DNA from: Halocaridina rubra
Taxonomy: Eukaryota; Arthropoda; Malacostraca; Decapoda; Atyidae
Assembly: GCA_037179515.1 (NCBI GenBank)
Contig: JAXCGZ010003829.1
Span: 1 to 64,000 of the forward strand
Reading direction: 5' to 3'
DNA length: 64,000 nt
Both the position numbers and the translations under genes were made by a program. The number at the start of each line of letters is the position of its first letter. Positions within the stretch are counted from its first letter, which is position 1. Positions 1-12,559 of this stretch are shown one piece after another. Below the pieces are notes generated by a model. It saw nothing but the letters and a program-made list of their open reading frames with translations, did not search any database and was not told the origin of the DNA.

Positions 1-239
1 CAAGAATAGTCCTCGGGCATGTTCTCTTTTCGCCCATACCCCAAGGGTACCGCCCACAAAAGATTATGCTTATAAATCTAAGACTGTGCACTATATACAA
101 ACACTTATAAGCACAAATCAATCACTGTCACATTAAGCCTAATGTCTCAAAAAATAAAGTTCCAAAACGTTCTATTTCACTGAAATACCGAAGAAATATA
201 CAGCGCTTTCAAAACGGTGTTTACAACTCCGCTTCTTCA

Positions 240-1481
<1,242 letters not shown>

Positions 1482-1494
<13 letters not shown>

Positions 1495-1610
1495 GTAGTC
1501 ACCGTGACACAAGCGGTAGCGTCCGCGACTTTGAGGCGTCAAGTCTAGGGTTCGCGCCCCGCCACGGTCTGAGGTTAGCAAAGGCATGCACACAGGGTGA
1601 TTTAGTATTA
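1482..1610 (+). mobile_element. tRNA-derived SINE (S1, short form) with 13-bp TSD
   Basis: The insert 1495-1597 (103 bp) begins GTAGTCACCGTGACACAAGC and carries tRNA-like Pol III promoter boxes: an A-box-like stretch TGACACAAGCGG near 1505 and a B box GGGTTCGCGCCCC near 1550. It is flanked by a perfect direct repeat TGATTTAGTATTA (1482-1494 and 1598-1610), a classic TSD. A longer, very similar copy lies on the minus strand at 46795-47013. This copy stops at CAGGG, has no simple tail, and lacks the body seen downstream in the longer copy. It encodes no protein, so it must have been mobilised in trans. Confidence 0.85.
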
Positions 1611-2082
1611 AAATTTAGGGATTGTATAATTGATATAAAATTACATGGATGTGATGTAGCTTTTATGTGGATACCTTCCCATTGTGGTATTTATCTAAAC
1701 GACGTTGCAGATAATTTGGCCAGGCAGGATTGTGAAATAGAAATCATAGAATATGATTGTACTATAAGCATTAAAAGAATAAAATCTGAAGTAGTAAAAG
1801 TCAGGAAAAAATGGGAATTGGATAATGCTCGGGCTATTTTGAACAATGGTAGCAAAAGCATGAAACATTATGATATACTGTAGTTATGAATAATACATAT
1901 TTTTCATATGGCGAAGCTTCACCCAAATATGATGCATTTATGATGAGACTACGCTTTGGATATAAATATTACGGGCAATATGTAAAAGAAACTGATGGTA
2001 TCCCTTGTAAATTATGTGGTCATGTTAAATCTCATACTCTGTATCATTATATAATGGAATGTAGGGGTCTAAACGAGTTCAG
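1611..2082 (+). pseudogene. I-like LINE: RNase H end and C-terminal Cys/His motif
   Basis: Two open pieces (1665-1883 and 1886-2086) read WIPSHCGI...DVADNLA, the RNase H segment with the catalytic His and last Asp, followed by a C-terminal zinc-finger-like motif CKLCGHVKSHTLYHYIMEC typical of I-like LINEs. The reading stops at NEFR where a CR1-like element begins (2083). On the far side of that insertion the expected continuation appears (6517 onward). A stop separates the two pieces. Confidence 0.8.
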
Positions 2083-3554
2083 GTGATTACCTAATTGTGA
2101 TTACCTAATTGTGTTTACGGGAAAGAGCCCAAAGCTCGTATCTTCCCGTCTCCTCATCGGTTCCATTTTATACTTAGTCATACTTATCATACCTGTCCTT
2201 AAAACTATGGATTGAGATAGCATTAACTACCTCCTCGCTTAGCTAATTCCAATTATCAACTACTCTTACACTGAAAAAGTATTTCCTTACATCCTGCAAC
2301 GAAGTTTTCTTACGAAGCTTCAAACTATGACCTCTAGTTCTAGAGCCAGCCATATCAAAATATCGATCCCTATCCACTCTATCATAACCATGAAGGAATT
2401 TAAAGACTGTCACCATATCCCCCCTCACTCTTCTAGCTTCGAGTGATGGTAAGTCTAATTCCCTCAGCCTCTCATCATAACTGAGATTGCGTATTTCTGG
2501 CACCAGTTTCGTGGCATGTCTTTGAACTTTTTCAAGCTTAGCTATGTGCTTTTTCAAGTGCGGATTCCAAAAGGGGGCTGCATATTCAAGTTTTGGCCTC
2601 ACATAGGTTACATAAATATTTCTGAACATTTCCTTGTCCATGTGCCTGAAGGCTACCCTTACATTTGATAAGAATGCATATGCTGCCCTTACTATGCCAT
2701 TTATATGTATTTCTGGAGACAAATCTGCCAGTATGTTTACTCCTAGATATCTCTCATTTTCTGTCTCTTGAAGTTGTACTCCAGCCACCGAGTAGTCAAG
2801 CTTGGGCCTTCTTGCACTTGTACCCATTCTCATTACCTTACATTTTGAAGTATTGAATTTCATTAGCCACTTTTCTGACCACTCATGCAGATTATTTTGA
2901 TCCTCCTGAAGTTCTCTACCATTGTTCTCGTTTTTTACTTTCTTCACAATCTTTGCATCATCTGCAAACATATTCATGAATGAATTTACAGACTCTGGTA
3001 GGTCATTTACATATACAAGGAACAAAAGTGGCCCTAAAACTGAACCCTGTGGAACTCCACTACTAACTCTTCTCCATTCAGACACTGAGTGTCTTACTCT
3101 AATCCTCTGTTCCCTTCCGTTAAGTAAGTTTTTATCCATTCCAAAACATTTCCACCTATTCTAGCCATTGATTGCAGCTTCCTAATAAGTCTCCCATGTG
3201 GAACAGTGTCAAACGCTTTCTGGAAGTCTAGGAATATGCAATCTGCCCAGCCCTCTCTTTCCTGTAAGATTTGGCTTACCTCATCATAAAATTCTAAAAA
3301 GTTTGTTACTGTTGATCTACCTTCTCTGAAGCCATGTTGCCTCACTGACAAAAAGTTGAAGGATTCCAAGTGAAGAGAGATATGTTTCCTTAGTAGTTTC
3401 TCCATAACTATGCAAACTATGCTGGTCAAGGAAACTGGTCTATAGTTCAGAGCCGTATCCCTCCTTCCCTTTTTGAAGATAGGTATCACATTTGCTTGTT
3501 TCCAGCATCTTGGAATCTCCCCCGACTCCAGTGACTCCTTAAATATGATACTTA
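2083..3554 (-). pseudogene. Outer CR1-like LINE, 3' half (RT end and 3' UTR)
   Basis: Minus-strand RT of the CR1 type: GFREGRSTVTN, FLDFQKAFDTVPH, SSGVPQGSVLGPLLF and the catalytic MFADDAK are readable, followed by the thumb (VRPKLEYAAPFWNP). The frame breaks near 3110, where LEGREQRIRV becomes a frameshift. The 3' UTR ends at 2083 in two copies of the short tail unit AATTAGGTAATCAC, the usual tail style of CR1 elements. At 3554 the coding sequence starts abruptly at SIIFKESLESG. The missing upstream part lies at 4912-6515, because a second CR1 copy is inserted between. Confidence 0.85.
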
Positions 3555-4911
3555 GTGATTACCTAATTGTGATTACCTAATTGTGTTTACGGGAAAGAGC
3601 CCAAAGCTCGTATCTTCCCGTCTCCTCATCGGTTCCATTTTAGACTTAGTGATACTTATCATACCTGTCCTTAAAACTATGGATTGAGATAGCATTAACT
3701 ACCTCCTCGCTTAGCCAATTCCAATTATCAACTACTCTTACACTGAAAAAGTATTTCCTTACATCCTGCAAACAAGTTTTCTTACGAAGCTTCAAACTAT
3801 GACCTCTAGTTCTAGAGCCAGCCATATCAAAATATCGATCCCTATCCACTCTATCATAACCATGAAGGAATTTAAAGACTGTCACCATATCCCCCCTTAC
3901 TCTTCTAGCTTCGAGTGATGGTAAGTCTAATTCCCTCAGCCTCTCATCATAACTGAGATTGCGTATTTCTGGCACCAGTTTCGTGGCATGTCTTTGAACT
4001 TTTTCAAGCTTAGCTATGTGCTTTTTCAAGTGCGGATTCCAAAAGGGGGCTGCATATTCGAGGTTTGGCCTCACATAGGTTACATAAATATTTCTGAACA
4101 TTTCCTTGTCCATGTGCCTGAAGGCTACCCTTACATTTGATAAGAATGCATATGCTGCCCTTACTATGCCATTTATATGTATTTCTGGAGACAAATCTGC
4201 CAGTATGTTTACTCCTAGGTCTCTCTCATTTTCTGTCTCTTGAAGTTGTACTCCAGCCACCGAGTAGTCAAGCTTGGGCCTTCTTGCACTTGTACCCATT
4301 CTCATTACCTTACATTTTGAAGTATTGAATTTCATTAGCCACTTTTCTGACCACTCATGCAGATTATTTAGATCCTCCTGAAGTTCTCTACCATTGTTCT
4401 CGTTTTTTACTTTCTTCACAATCTTTGCATCATCTGCAAACATATTCATGAATGAATTTACAGACTCTGGTAGGTCATTTACATATACAAGGAACAAAAG
4501 TGGCCCTAAAACTGAACCCTGAGGAACTCCACTACTAACTCTTCTCCATTCAGACACTGAGTGTCTTACTCTAATCCTCTGTTCCCTTCCTTCTAAGTAA
4601 GTTTTTATCCATTCCAAAACATTTCCACCTATTCTAGCCATTGATTGCAGCTTCCTAATAAGTCTCCCATGTGGAACAGTGTCAAACGCTTTCTGGAAGT
4701 CTAGGAATATGCAATCTGCCCAGCCCTCTCTTTCCTGTAAGATTTGGCTTACCTCATCATAAAATTCTAATAAGTTTGTTACTGTTGATCTACCTTCTCT
4801 GAAGCCATGTTGCCTCACTGACAAAAAGTTGAAGGATTCCAAGTGAAGAGAGATATGTTTCCTTAGTAGTTTCTCCATAACTTTGCAAACTATGCTGGTC
4901 AAGGAAACTGG
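3555..4911 (-). mobile_element. Inner CR1-like LINE, 5'-truncated, nested in outer CR1
   Basis: A copy nearly identical to 2083-3430, beginning in RT at PVSLTS and ending in the same doubled tail AATTAGGTAATCAC (3555-3583). It keeps RT motifs including GVPQGSVLGP and FADDAK without a stop. Its 5' end joins outer-element sequence ending NTISVA exactly where the outer element's downstream half begins with a Leu-Ser-Ile codon series. This is a 5'-truncated copy inserted head-to-tail into a sister element. By chance the fusion is in frame, so a 622-codon ORF (3646-5514) crosses both elements. Confidence 0.8.
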
Positions 4912-6515
4912 TGCCACTGATATTGTGTTTGTGCATTTCTTAAGCACATAAGGGGATATGTCATCAGGACCTGTAACTTTATGAACATCTAGATCCATCA
5001 GCGCTTTGCATACCTCTGTGGCTGTAAGGTTGATGTTCTCTAATACCGGCCCTTGAGCTTCTATCACTGCAATCTGAGGGGGTGGGGTATTTTCTACTGT
5101 AAATACTGACTGAAACTCCTTGTTCAATTCTTTGCAGATCTCTTCATCCGTCTCAGTGATGCTTCCATCCGCTCTCTTTAGCCTTAAAACCTGTTCTTTT
5201 ACCTTCAGTTTTCCTCTGATAAAGCTGTGGAAAAGCTTGGGATTTTCTTTAGCCTTCCTGGTGATGTCCCTCTCATAGTCTCTCTTTGCCTCTCTCCTTT
5301 TACTTAGGTAGTCATTTCTTGCTCTTTTGTAGGTTTGCCAGGCATTTATGTTTTTTCTCCTCCTATACCTTTTCCAGCATTTGTCTCTCCACTCCTTAGC
5401 TCTTTTACACCCATTATCGAACCATTTCTGTCTGGCATGAATTACACCTACTTTGGTGACAGGTATGCAGCAATCTACTATCTTCCCATATTTCTCACAA
5501 AAGATGTCATACATTTCTTGTACAGATTTGTTGTAAAATTAGGTTCTCCAGTCAATAACTGCAAAAAGCTCATTCATTTTGATGTAATCTCCTTTTGGAT
5601 AGTTCCTCCTCATGTCCTCAGTGCCTCTACTCTCAGGAAGAATATCTTCAATGATATACTCCATCAACAACACACAGTGGTCACTCTTTCCAATTGGTGG
5701 TTCATACTCATTTTTTTCAATATCCAACACATTATCTGTGAACACTAGATCAAGTAGTGATGGCTCATCCCCACCCCTGGCCCTTGTTGGTTCCATTACA
5801 TGTTGGTGTAGGAAATTCCCTTGTACGCAATCTAGGAATCTTGCCCCGAATGAGTCCTCACCACTGTGTGGGTCAAGATTTATCCAATCTATGTCTTTAT
5901 GATTAAAGTCTCCCATAATCAAAATCCTACATTTTTTTTCCCGTGCCATGTTAACAACTGAGTTTATGACTTCAATAGTACCTATATGACTTTCCTCATA
6001 AACTTCAAGCCTATTTTGGTTCCTTGATGGGTTGTATACAACAGTTATTATAATGCCCAGTATTTATGCAAGCAACAAGAAATTCCTTGAACTCACTTTC
6101 TATAGCCAAGTTTATTTCTTCGACTTGAATCCTTTCACTTATGAGCAGTGCTGTCCCTCCACCAGTCCTCTCAGATCTTTCAACCCTTAGTATTCTGAAA
6201 CCCTTAGGAAAAACTGTGACACTGTTTATGTCCTCACTCAACTTAGTCTCTGTAATTGCTACTATATCTGCCTTACTGTTGTGAATCCTATCTTTTAATT
6301 CTACTGCCTTACCAGCTAATCCATCAGCATTTGTGTATAACAAACTTAATGAGGCCCCATCCCCTGATCTTCTGTCATTATCTTCTTTATCTCCCCTTTG
6401 TCTGGAAGAACTCTGTAATGAACATTTTTCTTCTCTTCTTCATTTCTTTCATCATTTAACCTTCTTGCCTCTTGCAACAAGTTTTTGATCTTTCCCATCT
6501 CTTCCTGTGTTCTGT
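4912..6515 (-). pseudogene. Outer CR1-like LINE, 5' half (EN and linker)
   Basis: In minus-strand order this holds a short ORF1-like piece (6534-6346, MGKIKNLLQEARRLNDERN), the EN (LLYTNADGLAGK, ITETKLS near 6260, ILIMGDFNHKDIDW near 5910) and the EN-RT linker (5514-4912, rich in Lys/Arg, ending LKKCTNTISVA). EN is broken by a frameshift near 6010-5950 and a stop near 5540. The 5' end is truncated at about 6515 when compared with the copy at 63250-64000. Downstream of 4912 the coding sequence continues at 3554. Confidence 0.8.
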
Positions 6516-6516
6516 G

Positions 6517-6870
6517 TGATAGTATTATTGACAATACAGAGATGGTGTGTTATTTCATAAATACTGTAACAATATGATTAAACAAATTATGAAATTTTTT
6601 TCTAAGTTTGACATTAGAGTAAATTTAGTTCATCTATTTTCTCAGTATATTTGCTTTAATTGAGATAAGATAGTCAGTGAAATGACCAATTGTCATATTG
6701 TGTATCATTATTAGGATTGTCAATAGTATTATAATTTTCATTGTCATTATTGCTTGCTTTAAAGAACAAATATTTTTTTTTATAGTTGTGGGGCGGGCTT
6801 GTTAGCTTGCTAACAAGTTCCATTTGATGTAATTGCCTATTATGTCAATAAATTTTTTGAATTTGAAATG
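6517..6870 (+). pseudogene. I-like LINE: last codons and 3' UTR
   Basis: Reading on from NEFR at 2082, the bases after the CR1 insertion give DSIIDNTEMVCYFINTVTI and a stop near 6574, which resembles the tail of I-like ORF2 proteins. The UTR ends CCTATTATGTCAATAAATT, then TTTTGAATTTG-type repeats near 6850-6870, a polyadenylation-like 3' end. This shows the CR1 block is an insertion and fixes its borders to within a few bases. Confidence 0.6.
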
Positions 6871-7289
6871 AATTTGCACCAAAACAAGAACAATAAACGA
6901 TATGAAAACAAAAGAGAATCAATATAATTGTGGAGGATTATCTATATGTTATACGTAATGAACCCTCGATCTCATAACCTCCTAAGTTTGGTATTCCTGA
7001 CACGGCCTCGGTAGAGGCCTACAAACGATATCCACATCAAGCCCTCTCCAATAAGAATATAATTATCACATGCATAAGCATACATGCAAATATTTATAGG
7101 GGTTTTCATGAATTGTTGATATGTGACTTAATAAATAAACTCTCCTCACCATAGATTAAAACTTCCTTATACAGAATAACAAATTTTCCAACATATCTCC
7201 TACCTACGAGTGTTCTTCTAATATGAGCTCATGCTCCCTCACATATAGCTATAAAAATTATTAGTAACATTTTTGCTGTACTTATCTAC
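6871..7289. other. No gene recognised (AT-rich)
   Basis: About 420 bp without a coding region, SINE promoter boxes or a clear tandem repeat. It lies between the I-like LINE end and a BEL gag relic, and could include decayed LTR sequence. Confidence 0.5.
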
Positions 7290-7430
7290 CACAAAACTGA
7301 GATGTCGACAACAACCACAGGACTTGAAATCAAGCTCTAATGTCTTCTAGTCTATGAATCTCTAAAGCACGTTCTTCGGCATGAGTATCTCGTAGCGTCT
7401 CACAAGAACAACTCTCCAATTACAGTACTT
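7290..7430 (-). pseudogene. BEL/Pao-like gag N-terminal relic
   Basis: The minus strand reads THAEERALEIHRLEDIRA, a stop, then a segment matching the better-preserved copy at 20340-20200 (THAEKRALEIHGLEDIQALF). The DNA similarity covers about 130 bp, including GGCATGAGT and AATGTCTTCTAGTC on the plus strand. It belongs to a second, mostly lost copy of the BEL-like element. The internal stop shows decay. Confidence 0.5.
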
Positions 7431-7705
7431 ATTATTTAACCTTTATTTACACGGTTAGGGATCACGGTAGCAATTGTATTTTATAAATCTCAACCACGAC
7501 CGATTTCACACATTAATATCACGCCACAAACATGAGTGTCCCATAATGTCTCACGAGAACAACTAATTACTCATTGTTAAACATATACGCACCGTCAATG
7601 ATCATGGTAGCAACTGTCATTCATAAATCTCAACTAGGACCGATTTCACATATCATAAACATGAGTGTCTCGTAGCATCTCACGAGAACAACTACTTTCG
7701 TAAGA
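7381..7705. repeat. Imperfect tandem repeat, three units (about 130-150 bp)
   Basis: Units start at 7381, 7532 and 7661 with ATGAGTRTCYCRTARYGTCTC followed by ACRAGAACAACT. They also share GGTAGCAAYTGT and AARTCTCAACYASGACCGATT. The third unit is cut short. It lies upstream (minus sense) of the BEL gag relic, so it may be the leader or LTR-proximal region of that element. Confidence 0.7.
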
Positions 7706-8059
7706 AAGTCTCACAAAACTCCCCTCGTCAGTAGGTGGAAACACATATAATGATTCTTGTTTGCACAGGCGAAGGAATAAACATTATTTTAATGTCTAAA
7801 ACCTTTCATGCCTTAGATTTTTCTCTCTCTTCTACAACTAGTCCAAAGAATGAACTACACATTATACATATGAATATACGTGTAAATTTGATATAAAAGA
7901 ATAGGTATACATACTATGTCCACATATACATACATGCACATAAGCTACAATAAAACAAAACTGTCAAGCAAAACAACTCTTACGTATGTATGTATATATA
8001 AACTGTCTTGAAATATATTCAAGACACCCTGTAAAAAAAGGGGGGGGGGACGGTCTCCC
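7706..8059. other. No gene recognised
   Basis: Unassigned AT-rich sequence ending in a run of ten G near 8040. It is probably part of the decayed BEL region, but no motif supports that. Confidence 0.45.
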
Positions 8060-8647
8060 AATCAGCGTTACAATTTATTATCAAGGATTAAGCGTGCCTA
8101 CAACTCTTCAACCATGTGGACAGCTTGATGTTCAGATCTTTCATAATTTGATGATTCCTCATTGTATACATCTAATAACAGTTCTTTCCATGAGAGCTTT
8201 TCAGGCCAGGCCCTTTTCTTATCAAGGGAGTAAATTAGACCTAAGGGGTCAAAAACTATACTCACCAGTGACAGAAATGTTTGTTGGTCAACACTTCTTC
8301 TCTAGCCTTCAGACCTTTTAAAGACAACTTGTCAGTATTAACATTCCAGATTGAACTTAAGAATGATACTTTAGATCTAGGTTTTCCAGAAAAGCACTGA
8401 TCCAGTACCTTGCAGTCTTGCGTTGTTGGAATTCCATGCAAGCAGTGATATTTCCACCTTTTCCAACTCTACACCTGCAGTATTGTGTATATTAAACTGT
8501 CTCTCTTCACTGGTACAAGAATTAAACAAATTATCTATTTGAAAATTCATCAATATTTCCTCAAACTATTCTACTAGAGACTTCATTTGTCCAAAGACTC
8601 TCTGAAAATGGTGTGGGAGAGGCAGTAGGATAGACTTCCAGGGAACA
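8060..8647 (-). pseudogene. BEL/Pao-like pol relic (RT end to Peptidase_A17-type region)
   Basis: Minus-strand frames give TDSVPWKS just beyond the LINE insertion, then AWNSNNARLQG, then IWNVNTDKLSLKG and LSLVSIVFDPLGLI. The SxxFDPLGL signature is characteristic of the region after RT in BEL/Pao polyproteins (Peptidase_A17 family). Most of the RT is deleted and stops are frequent. The N-terminal part of the same element lies at 18416-20460, separated by LINE D. The reading frame is continuous across that insertion (DKTTL, stop, RFTDSVP, then WKS). The plus-strand ORF at 7986-8321 is a shadow. Confidence 0.55.
8641..8647. repeat. Left TSD of LINE D
   Basis: GGGAACA here is repeated exactly at 18409-18415, the other end of LINE D. 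The BEL reading frame joins cleanly when D plus one copy is removed. Confidence 0.7.
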
Positions 8648-8936
8648 AACAAACAAACAAACAAACAAACATTTATTTCCATTTTGTACAATGGTTATTC
8701 AACATTAATAGTAACTTATAAGTAGACATGTAATTAAAATAATAAATAAGAGGGTTAGACATATAGTTAAATTAAATGTAGCTTTCATAGAAATAATAAT
8801 GCTGTAATAAAAATGTTTACAATAATGTTAATAATAAAGTAGTAAGTATGCCACTAGATACAGGATCGTTATTATCGGCTTCATTTCCATATTTGTTTCC
8901 TTACAATGAGAATAATTAGTTCTTAATGAGCAGCAA
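8648..8936 (-). mobile_element. LINE D 3' UTR and (TTTG)n tail
   Basis: On the minus strand the UTR runs from the RT stop to GAATAACCATTGTACAAAAT, then GGAAATAAATGTTTG and a (GTTT)n tail of about 26 bp (8645-8671). The same terminal sequence ends LINE B (15355-15410), but with a different tail repeat. The terminal stretch also resembles the end of LINE E and SINE S2. Confidence 0.85.
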
Positions 8937-10262
8937 CTATTTGTCCAAAGGAAAACTATATAGTTTGCCTTTGAAAGCTGTGAAGGAGGATGCATTTTTA
9001 AGATGCTCTGGAATATTATTCCAGAGTGTTGGCCCTTTGACAGTGATCATCTTTGAACCTGCTTCTGTGTTTGTTCTGTGAATAAAGAGCTCACTGCTCT
9101 GTCTTGTGTTGGTTCCCCTTATATCCCTGACTGTTTTTAAATCAAATAGCCAGCTAGGATAATGATGGTCCAAAATTTTGAATACAAAAACATAAATAGC
9201 ATAAGCGACCTTATTTTCTGCCCGCAGCCACCCAAGTTTATTGAGAGCTGGTGTGATGTGGTCATATTTTCTTATTCCTCCCAGGGCAACTCGAGCTGCA
9301 AAATTAATAAGCTTCTGTATTCTGTTTATCTGAGTCTTAGTGGTAGCTCCCCAAACAGTTGTGCAGTAATTAATGTGACTTAGGGCTAGAGATTCAACAA
9401 CAGTTATTCGAGTGGTAGTCTCAAAATTGTCTTTTATACGTGATAAGTACATTAATGTTCCTGTAACCTTTTTGCATACTTTATCTATGTGGGAATCAAA
9501 CAACATGTGGTTATCAAAGTTAATTCCTAGGTTTTTGACTGTTTTGCTAGGTGTGATAATATTGTCGCAAATATTAATTGTTGTGTTTTCTGGAATTTGT
9601 GCTATGTGGAACCTTGAACCAATAAATATGCACTGTGTTTTACTTTCGTTAATTAACAGCCCAATTTCTTGGAAAAAGGTTTTAATTTTTGACAGAGTGT
9701 TTTCTGCTCTTAAAGTTAGCTCTGGGAGGTTATTAATATCACCACTAAGGAGTAGTTGAGTGTCATCTGCATATTGTACGACTAGACAGTCAGAAATGAA
9801 AGAAGATAGATCATTTACGTAAATGGAGAAGAGGATAGGACCAAGTACTGATCCCTGTGGAACACCAAATGATACATTTTTTGGCACAGAGATAATGTTG
9901 TTAAGACGTATGGACTGTTTACGATTAGATAGATACTCGCTAAACCAGCTTGGATCAATATTTAAGTTAATACATTTACTTAAAAGAATTTCATGGTTTA
10001 CACTGTCGAAGGCTTTTGATAAGTCTAATAAAATTAGCAAAGATATTTTTTTCATATCTATATTATTATATATACTATTCGTAACTTTAAGCAGTGCAGT
10101 TTCCGTCGAGAGTTTTGGTCTGAAACCATGTTGGATAATCGTTAGTAGTCTATTTGATTCTAAATATGACATAAGTTGGCATGCAACAATTTTTTCTAAT
10201 ATTTTAGAGAAAATGGGTAGCAGGGAAATGGGACGATAGTTTGTCACATCTTCTCTGTCCCC
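8937..10262 (-). CDS. LINE D ORF2, RT half (L2/CR1-like)
   Basis: The second half of D's ORF2, without a stop. It opens at KGDREDVTNYRPISLLPIF and shows the RT motifs in order: GFRPKLSTETALL, LLDLSKAFDSVNH, FGVPQGSVLGPILF, QYADDTQLL (catalytic Asp pair) and KNLGINFDNHM. The thumb (SHINYCTTVWG) follows, and the protein ends FPLDK. There is no RNase H. The fold and motif spacing suit L2/CR1-type LINEs. The first half of the same ORF is at 15411-16910, separated by element B inserted in the opposite direction. Apart from that break I see no disabling change, so D was probably intact when hit. Confidence 0.9.
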   Translation of the reverse strand, partial: GDREDVTNYRPISLLPIFSKILEKIVACQLMSYLESNRLLTIIQHGFRPKLSTETALLKVTNSIYNNIDMKKISLLILLDLSKAFDSVNHEILLSKCINLNIDPSWFSEYLSNRKQSIRLNNIISVPKNVSFGVPQGSVLGPILFSIYVNDLSSFISDCLVVQYADDTQLLLSGDINNLPELTLRAENTLSKIKTFFQEIGLLINESKTQCIFIGSRFHIAQIPENTTINICDNIITPSKTVKNLGINFDNHMLFDSHIDKVCKKVTGTLMYLSRIKDNFETTTRITVVESLALSHINYCTTVWGATTKTQINRIQKLINFAARVALGGIRKYDHITPALNKLGWLRAENKVAYAIYVFVFKILDHHYPSWLFDLKTVRDIRGTNTRQSSELFIHRTNTEAGSKMITVKGPTLWNNIPEHLKNASSFTAFKGKLYSFPLDK

Positions 10263-10271
10263 CTACATCGA

Positions 10272-11615
10272 ATGATAGAAAGTCTTGCAGATAAGGTGAA
10301 AATTTTGGAAGCAGATGCTGAAAAGGCGAAAGCCTTACAACACAAGGTGGGTTTGCTAGAATCTGACATTGTCCTACTTAAAAGAGATAATTCTAGGCTG
10401 AAACTCCTATCAGAAACATCTCCACCTCTCAGTTCAGTGCTGTCACCTAACAACGATGATGTCCCTTCTATCAACAACCCTCAGGTTTTGCAAACTAGGT
10501 TTTCTGTCTCTACTCACAATTCCTTCATTGCATTGAGAGACGAATGTGACAGTGGTAGTGAAGAAGAGGTAGATCCAGATAAAAGAGATAGTCATCAAGA
10601 CAACCTGAATACACCATCTAGCATAAATAATCAAATCAGTAACAGGTTACAAAATAGTGATGAAACAACAGCGTCCTTCCCCACTACTCCTAACAATGCA
10701 ACAACAGGCACTAACCAGAACAAGATTCTTCCCAGTACAAACAACCAACCTGGTAAAGAGTTGCAAAACAGCGAAGAAGATATAGAGTCAATCTCCACTA
10801 CTCCTAACAACACAGCAACTATCACTAACCAGGACAACCAAATTACACCTTCCAGCACAAATAACCAACCCAGCAATAGGCTGCAAAATAATGAAGAAAA
10901 CAGAAAAGACAAAATAGCAGCAGTCTCTATTCTAAACATTCCATCGAAGTCCTCTCCCCCACAGCCACAGTTGCCCAATAATGCAAGTGCAAGGGTTACA
11001 GCTTAAATATATATTCGCATTCCTGGCAACCCCTTTGAGAGAGAGATACGTAATACATTGACAAATCAAGGCATTCATTCTGAAGAAGTCTTGATTAAGG
11101 AACTTTCTCGCAAACCAAACTGGGTTTCCTTCGCAATAACGATATCGAAAGGATTTGAATATGTGCCTTACAAACTGAATCAATGGCCTACAGGCACAAT
11201 TGTCCAGCCATTTCGTGGGGGCAAACAATGGACACAACCTGGGTATTCTACAAAATATCCCAAACTACAGTCATACCAAAATAAACAGCAAAGAGCTAAT
11301 GAAACAATCCCCTATACGCGAGACTACAGAAAGAGACACGATACAAACCTCTCTTATCGCCGTCCACGCACAAGAGACTTCTCCTGGAGTGATGGCTCTT
11401 ACAACCCTAGACACTCACCTAGGCATACAAACTTTGGGAAGGCCCGATCATACCACGGCACGTACTCAAACCAGCGTTACACATCCAACGGCAGGTACAG
11501 ACACCAGGATCTATGGGCTAACCCCAGAACACACTACAATGATGAATTCCCAGCAGAAACACACAGTCGAAACTACAACTATGAATATGGATACCACCCC
11601 AATGAAACATGGTAA
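10272..11615 (+). pseudogene. LINE B ORF1 (one nonsense codon)
   Basis: A 5'-truncated ORF1. A coiled-coil with heptads (LADKVKILEADAEKAKALQ..LLESDIVLLKRDNSRLKLL, about residues 4-45) leads to a Ser/Thr/Asn/Gln-rich linker. A conserved block follows (YIRIPGNPFEREIRN...FAITISKGFEYVPYKLNQWP), then an Arg/Tyr-rich basic tail (RDYRKRHDTNLSYRRP...). It ends NETW at 11615. The frame is unbroken except for TAA at 11004-11006, where D has CAA, a single C-to-T change. Trimerising and RNA-binding roles for L2/CR1 ORF1 proteins are family knowledge and are not shown here. Confidence 0.85.
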
Positions 11616-12559
11616 GAATGTAACATTAGTACATGTGAACGCTCAGTCCCTGCTCGCTCATTTTGAGGAAATAATAATGCTAACAAAAGACTACAACATA
11701 GACATCCTCTGTGTAAGTGAAACTTGGCTTCCTCCTACAACTGAAAATAAATATGTGAATATCCCAGAGTTTAAAATATATCGCAATGACCATGGCCGAG
11801 GGGGTGGGGTTTGTATTTATGTTAGAAATTATCTTAGTGCATCAGAAATAACCACAGGTTTAGAAAAAACTGAGGAGCTCGAAGATTTATGGATCACTGT
11901 GCAGTATCAGAAACTTCCATCTTTCATTGTAGGGAGTGTTTACCGTCACCCTAAAGCACCTACCAGTTCATTCAATCATCTGCTAGAAACATTCAGAAAT
12001 ATCTGTGTGCGTCATAAACCCATATACATACTTGGTGATTTTAATGATGACTTGCTCTCAGCAGATAACAAAATGAAAAGGGTGATCAACACTGTGAAGT
12101 TAACACAAATAGTGACAAAACCGACCCGCATAACCCCTAATTCTAGGACTCTTATAGATCTGATAATAACAAATAAAGTGGAAAGTATACCCTATTGGGA
12201 CGTAGTTCCCTGCCCAATTGCAGACCACGAGCTGAACATTGCTATGCTAAACATAAACAAGCTGAAAAGGAAGCCTCTCCTCAAGACATTCCGGTGTCTA
12301 AAAATGACTCCCCTGATATCTTTTGTGAAACATTAATCAACAACACAAATGCACTTAATAGAATTAAATACACAGATAACGTCGATTTGCAGGTTGAGAT
12401 TTTAACAAAAGTCTTCCTTGAATGCTTAGATAGTTGTGCACCCATTGTAACAAGAAAAATAACCCGCCCCTCAGCCCCCTGGCTAACTAATGACATCAAA
12501 GAGGCAATGCAAATCAGAAATCAAATACAAAAAGAGCTAAAAATGAATAGATATGATAT
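11602..12559 (+). pseudogene. LINE B ORF2, EN part (frameshift near 12303)
   Basis: ORF2 can start at ATG 11602, overlapping the ORF1 stop by 14 bases. The EN motifs are VHVNAQSLL, LCVSETWLPP, GRGGGVCIYV, GSVYRHP, ILGDFNDD and the C-terminal ADHE. Near 12303 a run of five A replaces six A in D, shifting the frame (12195-12587 continues it). At 12560 the reading is cut by a solo LTR and resumes at 13241. The frame upstream of 11602 is also open back to 11200, overlapping ORF1. Confidence 0.85.

Noticed and set aside
7986..8321. 111-codon plus-strand ORF
   Set aside because: Shadow of the BEL pol relic, whose FDPLGLI motif reads on the minus strand.
10631..10978. Hydrophobic antisense ORF in LINE B ORF1 (and 17534-17881 in D)
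   Set aside because: Mirror of the Asn/Thr/Ser-rich sense linker; appears in both copies only because they are homologous.
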